A stretch of 64,000 bases of DNA, taken from Chitinophagaceae bacterium (GTDB lineage: Bacteria; Bacteroidota; Bacteroidia; Chitinophagales; Chitinophagaceae). The notes beneath the pieces were generated by a model. That model had not been told where the DNA came from and searched no databases. It saw only the letters and a program-made list of their open reading frames with translations. Position 1 is the first letter of the stretch, and every line of letters starts with the position of its first letter. Of the stretch, positions 35,935 through 44,255 are shown piece by piece. Position numbers and translations under genes: made by a program. The stretch lies in the NCBI GenBank assembly GCA_016715365.1, contig JADKAM010000001.1, positions 62,001-126,000 on the forward strand, given 5' to 3'.

Positions 35935-36933
35935 CTATAGGTTTTTATTTTCGGGGAAGGGATGCAGGATATCGCTTTGCTCCAGCAGGTTCTGTTCTTC
36001 AAAAGTAATCTGTGTTTTGTTTTTGGCCGATACTTTTTCAAACAGCAAAAACAAACCAATGCTGATGGACAGTGCAATCAATGCGGCCCACCAGGGCACA
36101 TCAGGGTCTAATTTATCAACTTCTACTTTTTGTTTATGGGTAGATAACCAGAACAATTGAATAACCGCCACCGTGTTATTTAAAAAATGGGCAACAATAT
36201 TTACCCAAAGATTTTTGCTCCGCTCATACATCAGCCCCAAAACAAAACCAAGGACCACCCTGCTTAAAAAAAGAAACACCGACATGTGAATCAGGCTGAA
36301 TAATAAAGAACTGGCAATGATTGCCAGCAAAGGTTTCTTCCACCAGCGTACCAGCAAATTCTGCAAAGCACCCCTGAAAAGTATTTCCTCAAACAGCGCC
36401 GGAAAAAAAGCCATGATGACAATGGCCATTATAAATTCGCCCCAGCTTTTTAAATTGCTAAGTGCCATTACCTGTTTGGTATACTCGGCTTCCATAACCA
36501 TACCCAGGGCATTCAGTTTTGGAAAATTCACCAGCAGTGATTTACTGAGATCGGCCAGCGGATTGGCAATTATATTGGCTAAAAAAATAAGGAAGAATCC
36601 CAAAATGATCTGCCAGCCATTGATATGTTTATTAAATCCCAGCCAGAATATGTTTTTGCCATGGCAAATCAACATGAATAACACTGAGGGTATAAAAAAA
36701 AGAAAGAATGTACCTAAAACCTGCGAAAGCCTGGCAGCACCCACATTTTCCGGTTGCAGCATTGAATTGATCATGGCTTCTGCCATTTTATCGGGCGGTA
36801 AACCAGCCGGGATCAGTTGAAAGCCGATAAGTAACTGAACACCACCAGCCAATACAAATCCTGCACCTAAAAAGACCAATAAAATGCCCAATTGTGCCCA
36901 TCCTGTAAACCCTTTTACGCTCCTGTAATTCAT
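35935..36933 (-). CDS. CPBP family intramembrane metalloprotease
   Basis: 332 residues from ATG 36933 (MNYRSVKGFTGWAQLG); a TTG 42 bp upstream is less likely. Eight or so hydrophobic segments. The CPBP motifs are clear: EEILFRGALQNLL (motif 1), LLFSLIHMSVFLFL (motif 2, His) and VNIVAHFLNN (motif 3, His/Asn). Family members include the CAAX prenyl protease Rce1 and bacterial self-immunity proteins. In this location it probably acts on membrane proteins; no substrate is known. Heads the cdsA operon. Confidence 0.88.
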   Translation of the reverse strand: MNYRSVKGFTGWAQLGILLVFLGAGFVLAGGVQLLIGFQLIPAGLPPDKMAEAMINSMLQPENVGAARLSQVLGTFFLFFIPSVLFMLICHGKNIFWLGFNKHINGWQIILGFFLIFLANIIANPLADLSKSLLVNFPKLNALGMVMEAEYTKQVMALSNLKSWGEFIMAIVIMAFFPALFEEILFRGALQNLLVRWWKKPLLAIIASSLLFSLIHMSVFLFLSRVVLGFVLGLMYERSKNLWVNIVAHFLNNTVAVIQLFWLSTHKQKVEVDKLDPDVPWWAALIALSISIGLFLLFEKVSAKNKTQITFEEQNLLEQSDILHPFPENKNL

Positions 36934-36951
36934 AGCTAAGCCGATTAGTTG

Positions 36952-36959
36952 TAAATTTG
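36952..36959 (+). promoter_or_regulatory. -7 element of dusB
   Basis: TAAATTTG, an exact TAnnTTTG match, 40 nt before the dusB ATG, in the gap between the divergent CPBP and dusB genes. Confidence 0.5.
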
Positions 36960-36999
36960 CCCTCGCAATATACAATGAGTATAAGGTTTAAAAAATAAA

Positions 37000-38037
37000 A
37001 TGCCAAACATAGGCCCCATACAATTACCCGATTTCCCACTCTTACTTGCCCCTATGGAGGATGTAAGTGACCCGCCGTTTCGTGCCGTTTGCAAGGATCA
37101 TGGTGCCGATCTGATGTACACCGAATTCATCAGCAGCGAAGGATTGATACGTGATGCTATCAAAAGCCGCCAGAAACTCGACATATTTGATTATGAAAAA
37201 CCGGTGGGCATCCAGATATTTGGTGGCGATGAAGAAAGCCTTTCGTTGGCCGCAAAAATTGTAGATGTTACCAATCCCGATCTGCTGGATATAAATTTTG
37301 GCTGCCCGGTAAAAAAAGTAGCGCTCAAAGGTGCAGGTGCCGGTGTATTAAAAGATGTGGACCTGATGGTGCGGCTTACGAGTGCGGTTGTAAAATCAAC
37401 CTCACTTCCGGTTACTGTAAAAACAAGGCTGGGTTGGGATGATAATACAAAAAATATTGAAGAAGTGGCAGAACGCCTGCAGGATGTTGGCATAAAGGCT
37501 TTGGCTATTCATGGCCGCACCCGTTCACAAATGTACAAGGGCCAGGCCGATTGGGAACTGATTGGCAAAGTGAAAAACAATCCCAGGATAACCATTCCCA
37601 TTTTTGGTAATGGTGATATTGACAGTCCGGAGAAAGCACTGGAATACAAAAATAAATATGGCATTGATGGCATTATGATTGGCCGTGCAGCCATTGGCTA
37701 TCCCTGGATCTTTAATGAGATAAAGCATTTTGTAAAAACCGGGGAGCATCTGGCATCACCCACTATTGAAGACCGTGTGGCTGTTTGTAAAAAACACCTG
37801 CATAAATCTTTTGAATGGAAGGGCCCAAAGGTTGGCATTTTTGAAATGCGCAGGCATTACACCAATTATTTAAAAGGATTACCCGGTATAAAAGATTACC
37901 GCTTAAAATTAGTTACGCTTGAAACGGTGGAAGAGATAGATGCGGTACTGGATGAAATTCAAATTAAATATACGGGGTACGCGTTTCAGAAAACACCAAT
38001 TGAGTTGATCAACTATCACGAAAAATGCCCCATATAA
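37000..38037 (+). CDS. dusB: tRNA-dihydrouridine synthase
   Basis: 345 residues. The FMN-binding TIM barrel begins LLLAPMEDVSDPPFR. The catalytic Cys102 is in INFGCPVKKVALKG, and the later IHGRTRSQMYKGQADWELIG and FGNGDIDSPE strands are family hallmarks. It reduces uridine to dihydrouridine in tRNA D-loops. The DusB-type length and text fit; the exact target uridine is not predicted. Confidence 0.93.
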   Translation: MPNIGPIQLPDFPLLLAPMEDVSDPPFRAVCKDHGADLMYTEFISSEGLIRDAIKSRQKLDIFDYEKPVGIQIFGGDEESLSLAAKIVDVTNPDLLDINFGCPVKKVALKGAGAGVLKDVDLMVRLTSAVVKSTSLPVTVKTRLGWDDNTKNIEEVAERLQDVGIKALAIHGRTRSQMYKGQADWELIGKVKNNPRITIPIFGNGDIDSPEKALEYKNKYGIDGIMIGRAAIGYPWIFNEIKHFVKTGEHLASPTIEDRVAVCKKHLHKSFEWKGPKVGIFEMRRHYTNYLKGLPGIKDYRLKLVTLETVEEIDAVLDEIQIKYTGYAFQKTPIELINYHEKCPI

Positions 38038-38060
38038 ACGCTGATTAAAATGATTTTTCT

Positions 38061-38090
38061 GATTTCGCTGATCGCTTCATCAGCGAAATC
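38061..38090. terminator. Hairpin between convergent dusB and the membrane protein gene
   Basis: GATTTCGCTGAT (38061-38072) and ATCAGCGAAATC (38079-38090) form a perfect 12-bp stem with a 6-nt loop. It lies 24 bp after dusB and 14 bp beyond the stop of the minus-strand operon. No long T tract, so terminator function is moderate. Confidence 0.5.
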
Positions 38091-38104
38091 ATCTCTACAT
38101 CATT

Positions 38105-38635
38105 TCAATCTGCGGTTATCTTATTTAATTCATTGGTATATACTTTCCCTCTTTGCTCTGCAAAATAATCGGCGCCCAGCATAATTAGAGCCTGTATGGC
38201 CAATGCTATTCCAAAGCCATACCAAAATGATTTACCGGGATTTGATCTGAAAAGAAAAATTAAAACAAGACCGGTAATGATGAATGCAATTTCTACCCAT
38301 CGGTAGATAACAAAATTCTTCATTACGGTTTTCATCCGCGGAAGTTCTGTTTGTTTAACATAGCTAACCGGCTCCATGCCTATATTGTAAGCTATATCAG
38401 CCTTTTGTTTATCAGTTCTGCTATAAACAGAATAGCCAACCACCATCTGGATAAGGCCAATAGCCAGTAATGGAATGGCGGCGCCTTTAAAAAAATTTGG
38501 ATTGCTTTTTACGAAGAACCAAAACACAACAGCAAGCATAACGGCAATAATACCAACGATTAAAAACAACAGGCTCTCTTGTTTTTCAGCGGTAAAATAC
38601 CTGTAAATAAAACTGAAATCTCTTTGCTCGAACAT
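38105..38635 (-). CDS. Hypothetical integral membrane protein
   Basis: 176 residues with four hydrophobic segments (about 21-42, 49-67, 112-128, 136-155). It begins MFEQRDFSFIYRYF and has a soluble loop between helices 2 and 3. I do not recognise the family. It starts 9 bp after the glutathione peroxidase stop and is the last gene of the ALDH-GPx operon. Function unknown. Confidence 0.7.
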   Translation of the reverse strand: MFEQRDFSFIYRYFTAEKQESLLFLIVGIIAVMLAVVFWFFVKSNPNFFKGAAIPLLAIGLIQMVVGYSVYSRTDKQKADIAYNIGMEPVSYVKQTELPRMKTVMKNFVIYRWVEIAFIITGLVLIFLFRSNPGKSFWYGFGIALAIQALIMLGADYFAEQRGKVYTNELNKITAD

Positions 38636-38644
38636 AAAATTATT

Positions 38645-39343
38645 TTATTGTTTTAATGCGGCTTTTACTTCTTCGCCCAATGGCTCAATCGTTGATCCGA
38701 AGAAATTGGTAAGCCTGCCATGCTCATCTACAATAAACTTACAAAAATTCCAGGAAGGTTGCTGGTTGTTCCAGCCGTTTTTAGCTGAGTCGGTAAGCCA
38801 TTCAAATATTTTACTTTGATTGGCTCCTTTAATCACCCTGCTTTTTTTCATCAGCGGAAAACTTACGCCAAAATTCTTTTTGCAAAACGAAGCTATTTCT
38901 TCATCGCTTCCTTTTTCCTGTTCTTTAAAATCATTTGCAGGAAAACCGATCACCACCAGTTTATCCTTATACTGCTCACTCAGTTTTTGCAGGTCATCGT
39001 ACTGGCCGGTATAGCCACAGTCGGATGCGGTGTTCACCAGCATAACTTTTCTGCCTTTCAGTTTTTCAAAATCAAATGATGTACCGTCGATAGCTGTGTC
39101 TTTTAAACTGTAAAAAGAAACGGCCGGTATTGCTTTTTCGTTAGAAAAATTTTTTGCGTTAATCCCTTTCTTCCCCGCAAACCACATCCACATGGGATAT
39201 ACTGCTTTTAAAATTTTTTGCCTGGCTGTCATATTTATTGAATTTCTGTTTACTATTTCTACATAACTCCAAAAAGCAATCGTTAGTATCAATACTGCAA
39301 TGAAAGCTTTCTTTAAGCGGCTGTATTTTTTCTTTGCTTGCAA
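38645..39343 (-). CDS. Membrane-anchored glutathione peroxidase-like thiol peroxidase
   Basis: 232 residues. An N-terminal helix (about 11-29) anchors the protein outside the cytoplasm. The GPx fold begins at about 73, with peroxidatic Cys109 in VNTASDCGYTGQYDDL. The usual FPCNQF segment is FPANDF here: a structural Cys and the tetrad Gln are replaced by Ala and Asp. The later Cys (SFCKKNFG) corresponds to the resolving Cys of thioredoxin-dependent GPx enzymes. It probably reduces peroxides. It starts 5 bp after the ALDH stop, suggesting joint detoxification of lipid peroxides and aldehydes. Confidence 0.88.
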   Translation of the reverse strand: MQAKKKYSRLKKAFIAVLILTIAFWSYVEIVNRNSINMTARQKILKAVYPMWMWFAGKKGINAKNFSNEKAIPAVSFYSLKDTAIDGTSFDFEKLKGRKVMLVNTASDCGYTGQYDDLQKLSEQYKDKLVVIGFPANDFKEQEKGSDEEIASFCKKNFGVSFPLMKKSRVIKGANQSKIFEWLTDSAKNGWNNQQPSWNFCKFIVDEHGRLTNFFGSTIEPLGEEVKAALKQ

Positions 39344-39348
39344 TAGTT

Positions 39349-40713
39349 TTATTTAATTACCATTTTAAACAATTTCATTTTCCCCTTAAACGGCGGGTAT
39401 TTTATTGAAGGATCAAACCAGGTAGGCGTTTTCATCACTGCTTTTTTATGACTGAAGGTCTCAAAAGAATATTTGCCATGATATTGCCCGCTTCCGCTGA
39501 AACCCCGGCCACCAAACGGTAAATTATGATTGGTTAAATGCCAGCTTGCATTGTTTATACATCCGCCACCAAAAGCCACACTGTTAAGCCAGTCCTTTTC
39601 CTTAGCACTGCTGGATGTAAACACATAAAAAGCCAAAGGGTTTTTATTTTGAGCAATTATTTTCAATGCTTCCGCTTTGCTGCTGAAAGAAATGACCGGA
39701 AGGATTGGGCCAAATATTTCATCTTTCATGATATCCGCATCCAGACTTACATTTGAAATAACAGTTGGCTCAATAAAAAGTTTTTCTTTATCATTTCTGC
39801 CGCCATGAAGAAGCTGCCCCTGCTGTAAATATTTTACCAGGCGGTCAAACTGCTTTCCGTTTATGATCTTGCCATAATTTCCACTGTCTTCCGGCTTATC
39901 ACCGAAAAAACCATGAATCGATTTTTTTAATCCGGCAATCAGTTCCTCTTTCCTGCTTTCATGTACCAGTACATAATCGGGTGCTACACACATTTGCCCG
40001 GCATTGCTGAACTTCGTCATGGCAATACGTTTGGCTGCAATTTTAATATTGGCATCTTCTTCCACAACACATGGGCTTTTACCACCCAGCTCAAGCGTAA
40101 CCGGCACCAGCCTTTCGGCAGCCATTTTATAAACCAATTTTCCTACTGCAGTGCTGCCGGTATAAAAAACATGATCAAAAGTAAAATTGTTCATCATCTC
40201 CGGTATTACCACAGCTCCATCACCTTCTACAAACTGAATATAGTTTTTATCAAAGGTCTCTTCAATCATCTGCTTCATTACGGCAGATGTTGCCGGTGCA
40301 AATTCGGATGATTTTAATATTACGCAATTACCTGCTGCCATAGCTCCCGCCAGCGGTGTCATTAATAATTGAAAAGGATAATTCCATGGGCTGATGATCA
40401 ATACAACACCCAGCGGTTCCTGCAGTATAAAACTCTTTGATGGCAGGTTGAGCAGGTTGGTTGATACGCTTTCAGGCTGCATCCATCCCTTCAAATGTTT
40501 TAAAATATTGCTTAGTTCCGACAGTAAAAAACCTGTTTCGGTAACCCAGCATTCTTCGGGGCTTTTCTTCAGATCAACAAACAAAGCCTCATGTAATGGC
40601 TGTTCATATTTTTTTACCGCTTGTTGCAGTTTAATTAGTTGCTCTTTTCTGAAAGCATAAGGTTTGGTAATGCCGCTGTCAAAATAGTTGCGCATTTGCA
40701 TTAAGTTATCCAT
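39349..40713 (-). CDS. Aldehyde dehydrogenase
   Basis: 454 residues from ATG 40713; an in-frame extension to 40803 would overlap tadA and lacks homology. Catalytic Glu208 (TLELGGKSPC) and Cys242 (FSNAGQMCVAPDY) are present, as is the NAD-binding SPWNYPFQL and FYTGSTAVGK. The short length and text match the class 3/fatty aldehyde dehydrogenase group (AlkH/ALDH3). It oxidises aldehydes to acids. It heads an operon with the peroxidase and membrane protein. It could act on aldehydes from AlkB products, but the two genes are 30 kb apart and this is speculative. Confidence 0.92.
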   Translation of the reverse strand: MDNLMQMRNYFDSGITKPYAFRKEQLIKLQQAVKKYEQPLHEALFVDLKKSPEECWVTETGFLLSELSNILKHLKGWMQPESVSTNLLNLPSKSFILQEPLGVVLIISPWNYPFQLLMTPLAGAMAAGNCVILKSSEFAPATSAVMKQMIEETFDKNYIQFVEGDGAVVIPEMMNNFTFDHVFYTGSTAVGKLVYKMAAERLVPVTLELGGKSPCVVEEDANIKIAAKRIAMTKFSNAGQMCVAPDYVLVHESRKEELIAGLKKSIHGFFGDKPEDSGNYGKIINGKQFDRLVKYLQQGQLLHGGRNDKEKLFIEPTVISNVSLDADIMKDEIFGPILPVISFSSKAEALKIIAQNKNPLAFYVFTSSSAKEKDWLNSVAFGGGCINNASWHLTNHNLPFGGRGFSGSGQYHGKYSFETFSHKKAVMKTPTWFDPSIKYPPFKGKMKLFKMVIK

Positions 40714-40719
40714 TACACA

Positions 40720-40727
40720 TAAATTTG
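40720..40727 (+). promoter_or_regulatory. Promoter of tadA (-33 TTTG, -7 TAAATTTG)
   Basis: TAAATTTG is an exact TAnnTTTG match 24 nt before the tadA ATG. A TTTG at 40695-40698 sits 21 nt upstream, close to the -33 spacing. It overlaps the first codons of the divergent ALDH gene. Confidence 0.55.
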
Positions 40728-40751
40728 CTGAAAGGTAGTAAATTGAATAGT

Positions 40752-41189
40752 ATGACGGACGAACAATATATGCAGCTGGCGCTGGCAGAAGCTCAAAAAG
40801 CATTTGACAAGGAAGAAGTGCCTGTGGGTGCTATCATTGTCATGAACAACCGCATCATTGCCCGTGCCCATAACCAGGTGGAGTTGCTGAACGACAGCAC
40901 CGCCCATGCAGAAATACTGGCTTTAACCTCGGCTTTTGATTTTTTAAGCAGCAAATATTTACCCGAAGCAACTTTGTATGTAACAGTAGAACCCTGCCTG
41001 ATGTGCAGCGGTGCTCTGTACTGGAGCAAGATTGGTAAAATTGTTTTCGGTGCCGATGACGAGAAGAACAGTTATAGAAAATGCTGTAACGGGAATAATC
41101 CCTTTCATCCAAAAACGGAATTGGTTGGCGGTATTTTAAAAGATGAATGCGCTAATCTGATGAAAGACTTTTTTAAAGCCCGCCGCTGA
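40752..41189 (+). CDS. tadA: tRNA-specific adenosine deaminase
   Basis: 145 residues from ATG 40752. The zinc deaminase motifs are HAE (52-54) and PCLMC (81-85, Cys82 and Cys85). TadA converts A34 to inosine in tRNA-Arg(ACG). The text GALYWSKIGKIVFGADD is typical of TadA rather than free-cytosine or guanine deaminases. Its TGA ends one base before the stop of the convergent sorting-domain gene. Confidence 0.92.
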   Translation: MTDEQYMQLALAEAQKAFDKEEVPVGAIIVMNNRIIARAHNQVELLNDSTAHAEILALTSAFDFLSSKYLPEATLYVTVEPCLMCSGALYWSKIGKIVFGADDEKNSYRKCCNGNNPFHPKTELVGGILKDECANLMKDFFKARR

Positions 41190-41591
41190 TCATTGTATTA
41201 CCAGCCTGCTTTTTACCATTATTTTTCCCTGTTTTAGAAATACAAAATAAAGCCCCGGGGTTTCTGAGAACATGAAGATGATAACCTCGTTGCCGGTAAG
41301 TACCAGCCGCTTCTCTTCCCTGAGCAGTTTACCTTCATTGTTGATCAGTTGAATTTTTATGTGACCGGCATCAAATCCTTTAATTTCAATTTCGGCTTTA
41401 TTTTTAGCAGGATTAGGATATAAACGTACAGACGGGTTTTCCTTTGCTGTAAGACTATCTGTTTTAAGCGGCAGATTATTTGAAACTGCGTCATTCTTTC
41501 CGTTAATCGTGTCTATTGTTTTTGATGGTTGTTGTGCCAGGCAGCAACAAATTCCCGAAAACGTAAAAAATAACAATATGATTTTTTTCAT
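41190..41591 (-). CDS. Mini secreted protein with type IX (T9SS) C-terminal sorting domain
   Basis: 133 residues from ATG 41591 (MKKIILLFFTFSGICCCLAQ). After the signal peptide there are only about 40 polar residues before a type A sorting domain: SVRLYPNPAKNKAEIEIKGF, an extended strand set, and a terminal GLYFVFLKQGKIMVKSRLVI. T9SS exports proteins with such tails and usually removes the tail. Here little cargo is left. It abuts tadA stop to stop. It may be a decayed gene, or a small surface or secreted peptide carrier. Confidence 0.8.
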   Translation of the reverse strand: MKKIILLFFTFSGICCCLAQQPSKTIDTINGKNDAVSNNLPLKTDSLTAKENPSVRLYPNPAKNKAEIEIKGFDAGHIKIQLINNEGKLLREEKRLVLTGNEVIIFMFSETPGLYFVFLKQGKIMVKSRLVIQ

Positions 41592-41619
41592 TTTAAACAC
41601 GATAAGGAAATAGTTAACG

Positions 41620-41627
41620 TAAATTTG
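41620..41627 (+). promoter_or_regulatory. -7 element of sod
   Basis: TAAATTTG, an exact TAnnTTTG match, 47 nt upstream of the sod ATG, in the divergent gap. Confidence 0.5.
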
Positions 41628-41674
41628 CAGTCCATCATTCACAACAAATTCTTAAAAAATAAAACGAAAACATT

Positions 41675-42268
41675 ATGGCATTTACACTACCGGCTTTACC
41701 TTATGCCCACGATGCATTGGAGCCACATATCGACACTTTAACCATGCAGATACACCATGGTAAACACCACCAGGCTTATGTAGATAATTTAAACAAAGCC
41801 ATTGCCGGAACCGACAATGAAAATAAAACCATTGAAGAGCTGGTTGCAGCTGCAGGTTCTATCAGCCCTGCTGTGCGTAACAACGGCGGCGGGCATTGGA
41901 ACCACAGTTTCTTTTGGGAAAGCCTTGCACCCAATGCAGGTGGCGCTCCTACCGGCAAACTGGCCGATGCGATCAATGCAGCATTTGGTTCTTTTGATAC
42001 ATTTAAAGAAAAATTTGCCGCAGCGGGTATGACCCGTTTTGGAAGCGGTTGGGCATGGCTGATCGTAAAAGACGGCAAACTGGAAGTTTCATCCACACCA
42101 AACCAGGATAACCCGTTGATGGATGTGGCTGATGTAAAAGGCACGCCGCTTTTGGGTTGCGATGTTTGGGAACATGCTTATTACCTGCATTATCAAAACC
42201 GCAGGGCCGATTATTTAGCTGCATTCTGGAATGTGGTTAACTGGAATAAAGTGGCGGAAAGGTTTTAA
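41675..42268 (+). CDS. sodA: Superoxide dismutase (Mn/Fe family)
   Basis: 197 residues. Metal ligands: His27 (QIHHGKHHQAY), His77 (GGHWNHSFFW), Asp163 and His167 (CDVWEHAYYLHY). The GGH before the second ligand and the NQD near residue 144 follow the Mn-type pattern rather than the Fe-type (AAQ ... A), so Mn is the probable metal, though cambialistic use is common. No signal peptide, so cytoplasmic. It converts superoxide to hydrogen peroxide and oxygen. Confidence 0.95.
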   Translation: MAFTLPALPYAHDALEPHIDTLTMQIHHGKHHQAYVDNLNKAIAGTDNENKTIEELVAAAGSISPAVRNNGGGHWNHSFFWESLAPNAGGAPTGKLADAINAAFGSFDTFKEKFAAAGMTRFGSGWAWLIVKDGKLEVSSTPNQDNPLMDVADVKGTPLLGCDVWEHAYYLHYQNRRADYLAAFWNVVNWNKVAERF

Positions 42269-42388
42269 CCCCCCCCTGAAGAGGGAACTGTCTTAAATTC
42301 ATTGCTGTAATCTTAAATGGTTACAGCTTTTTTATATTCCATAATACAATTTAGTGATAGCAGTTTGTGCCTCTTGTGTGTATTCTGA

Positions 42389-43129
42389 TTAAGTCAGTTT
42401 ATTAAAATTCTTAGGAAAATAGAAGAATGCTATTATTATAAAAAGCAAAGCCCAGGTTGCTGCTAATATCCATGTAGGGCCATTGTGTCCTACTAATGCT
42501 TTTGTTTGAATAATTGAGTGGGTGGATTCGAATGCAATATTGGCTCCCCAATGAATACCAAAAGCCAACCAAAGGGATTTTGCAATCCAAACTGCAGAAG
42601 CCAGAACAACTCCCAATATAAAAAGATAAATCAGCACAGCTGGGCCATCATCCAACCGCCAGATATGGTTTAGAACATACATAAATGATGATATCAATAT
42701 CCATACTAACGGTTTCAAGAACTTTAGATGAGCATACAAATATCCTCTTGTCAATATGTCCTCAGCTACAGAAGGAATCGCTGTCATCAACAAAATCATT
42801 GGCAGTTGATTTATTGCACTTTCAAATGAAATAATCTCAGCAATTTGTTCATACCCCAGTTTTACGGAAATAAAAACAGATAATCCAAAAAACAGTAATC
42901 CCGTTAAAAGCCCCTTCATTAAATCAGAACCCCATTTTGGGTTAAATCCAAGTCCATAACCACCAAGTCCCTTCCAACCCTGGAGTATTGCTAAAATAAA
43001 TGCAACTATCAAAAAGCCGATCTTAAAAGTTGCCATTATCCAGAAGGCAGAAAAAAATTCAGGAAAGTGATAAACAACAAAAAGGATCAGGAATCCTATA
43101 ACAAAAGAAAATATTTTTTTGTTAGACAT
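42389..43129 (-). CDS. CPBP family intramembrane metalloprotease
   Basis: 246 residues, about seven hydrophobic segments. Motif 1 reads SVAEDILTRGYLYAHLKFL: the usual Glu-Glu pair is Glu-Asp. Motif 2 has the expected His (YVLNHIW), and motif 3 IHWGANIAFE supplies the last His/Asn. The conservative Asp may reduce or retune metal binding. It is not obviously part of an operon. It is a paralogue of the CPBP gene at 35.9 kb. Confidence 0.8.
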   Translation of the reverse strand: MSNKKIFSFVIGFLILFVVYHFPEFFSAFWIMATFKIGFLIVAFILAILQGWKGLGGYGLGFNPKWGSDLMKGLLTGLLFFGLSVFISVKLGYEQIAEIISFESAINQLPMILLMTAIPSVAEDILTRGYLYAHLKFLKPLVWILISSFMYVLNHIWRLDDGPAVLIYLFILGVVLASAVWIAKSLWLAFGIHWGANIAFESTHSIIQTKALVGHNGPTWILAATWALLFIIIAFFYFPKNFNKLT

Positions 43130-43224
43130 GCCTTTTTTTAGTGCAATATAAAAAAACTCTTTTAATCGCTGCCAGCATGGATCCTCATAATTAACCCTTC
43201 GGGAGATTTGTGAGTTGGGGCGTC

Positions 43225-43455
43225 TTAAGGCACCGGATCATATCCATGTCCACCCCAGGGATGGCATTTGCTAATCCGTTTTGCAGTAAGCCACAAACCT
43301 TTTATTGGTCCGTATTTTTTTAATGCTTCGATGCCATAATGAGAACAGGTGGGCGTATACCTGCACTTGGGACCCAGCCATGGCGAAATGATCCATTGGT
43401 AAAGCTTTATTAAAGCAATGAAAGGGAAACTAAGTATTTGCAGAAAGGTTTTCAT
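43225..43455 (-). CDS. yidD: Membrane protein insertion efficiency factor YidD
   Basis: 76 residues. The signature PSLGPKCRYTPTCSHY-like text (WLGPKCRYTPTCSHYGIEAL) and the end KCHPWGGHGYDPVP are diagnostic. YidD helps membrane-protein insertion next to YidC. The gene overlaps rnpA by 26 bp in another frame, an arrangement found across bacteria. yidC itself is not adjacent. Confidence 0.95.
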   Translation of the reverse strand: MKTFLQILSFPFIALIKLYQWIISPWLGPKCRYTPTCSHYGIEALKKYGPIKGLWLTAKRISKCHPWGGHGYDPVP

Positions 43456-43840
43456 TTGTAATTTTAATAAGCCTGGTTAAAACAGGATTCATTTTTTCAA
43501 CAATGAAATCGTGATCCGGCAATTCATTTCCAACATAAATAATAAATACAGCCAGTTGCTTTCGCTGTAGCATTAACTGAGTTTGCAATTCATTTTTTTG
43601 CAGGCGGTAAGCCTCACGCATTAATCTTTTGATACGGTTCCTGTCAACAGCTTTTTTAAAATGTTTGCTGCTTACCGCAAAACCGGTTTGCACAGGAGCT
43701 TTTGCTAATTCGGTAAACTGCCACAATACCCTGAAGGGAAAATTGGAAAACGACTTGCCTTCCTTAAACAACTGCTCAATTGTTTTTCGGCTCTTCAGCT
43801 TTTCGTCTTTTTTAAAAGTATATCGTTGCTTTGTTTCCAA
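43430..43840 (-). CDS. rnpA: Ribonuclease P protein component
   Basis: 136 residues. Basic, with the RNR signature RNRIKRLMREAYRLQKNEL and the N-terminus YTFKKDEKLKSRKTIEQLF. It assists the catalytic RNA of RNase P in maturing tRNA 5' ends. It sits downstream of rpmH, as usual, but a strong terminator separates them. It overlaps yidD downstream. Confidence 0.95.
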   Translation of the reverse strand: METKQRYTFKKDEKLKSRKTIEQLFKEGKSFSNFPFRVLWQFTELAKAPVQTGFAVSSKHFKKAVDRNRIKRLMREAYRLQKNELQTQLMLQRKQLAVFIIYVGNELPDHDFIVEKMNPVLTRLIKITNENLSANT

Positions 43841-43868
43841 TTCTTTAAAATTACTAAATAGTACAAGT

Positions 43869-43897
43869 AAAAAAGTCCCCCGACAAATCGGGGGACT
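43869..43897 (-). terminator. Strong terminator/attenuator between rpmH and rnpA
   Basis: Read on the minus strand, AGTCCCCCGA and TCGGGGGACT form a 10-bp stem around a TTTG loop, followed by T6. It sits about 44 bp after the rpmH stop and 28 bp before rnpA. The likely effect is high rpmH and lower, read-through-dependent rnpA-yidD expression. Confidence 0.8.
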
Positions 43898-43940
43898 GAA
43901 TTTATTTTAACCTTTATTCCGGTTTGGAAATCAGGCGATC

Positions 43941-44108
43941 TTATTTTTTATCACCGTGTTCGCTGGAAACAGTCAGACTATGACGTCCTTTTTTCCTGCG
44001 GCTAGCTAATACCTTACGGCCATTTGCGGTTTGCATACGCTGGCGAAATCCGTGAACAGATTTTCTGCGGCGCTTGTGCGGTTGATACGTTCTTTTTTTA
44101 CCTGGCAT
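43941..44108 (-). CDS. rpmH: 50S ribosomal protein L34
   Basis: 55 residues, translated by hand. It starts MPGKKRTYQPHKRRRKSVHG and continues FRQRMQTANGRKVLASRRKK, the L34 signature. The Bacteroidota form has a short extra C-terminal tail (SLTVSSEHGDKK). It is a small basic structural protein of the large ribosomal subunit. The neighbouring rnpA and yidD follow the common order, but dnaA is not nearby. Confidence 0.97.
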   Translation of the reverse strand: MPGKKRTYQPHKRRRKSVHGFRQRMQTANGRKVLASRRKKGRHSLTVSSEHGDKK

Positions 44109-44255
44109 TTTTTTAGTTTTTTCCTTTTACAAATTAAATTTCCGAATTCATTTTTGTTACACTCAACAAGGCACCATCCCTGCTGTTTGTGAAAGGACGG
44201 CAAAAGTAGGTGAAAATTTTGGATTTTAGATTGCAGATTTTAGATTTATTTGAGG

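Noticed and set aside
44006..44203. 65-residue ORF opposite frame to rpmH
   Set aside because: Its text is a shifted reading of the L34 gene; rpmH fully explains the region.
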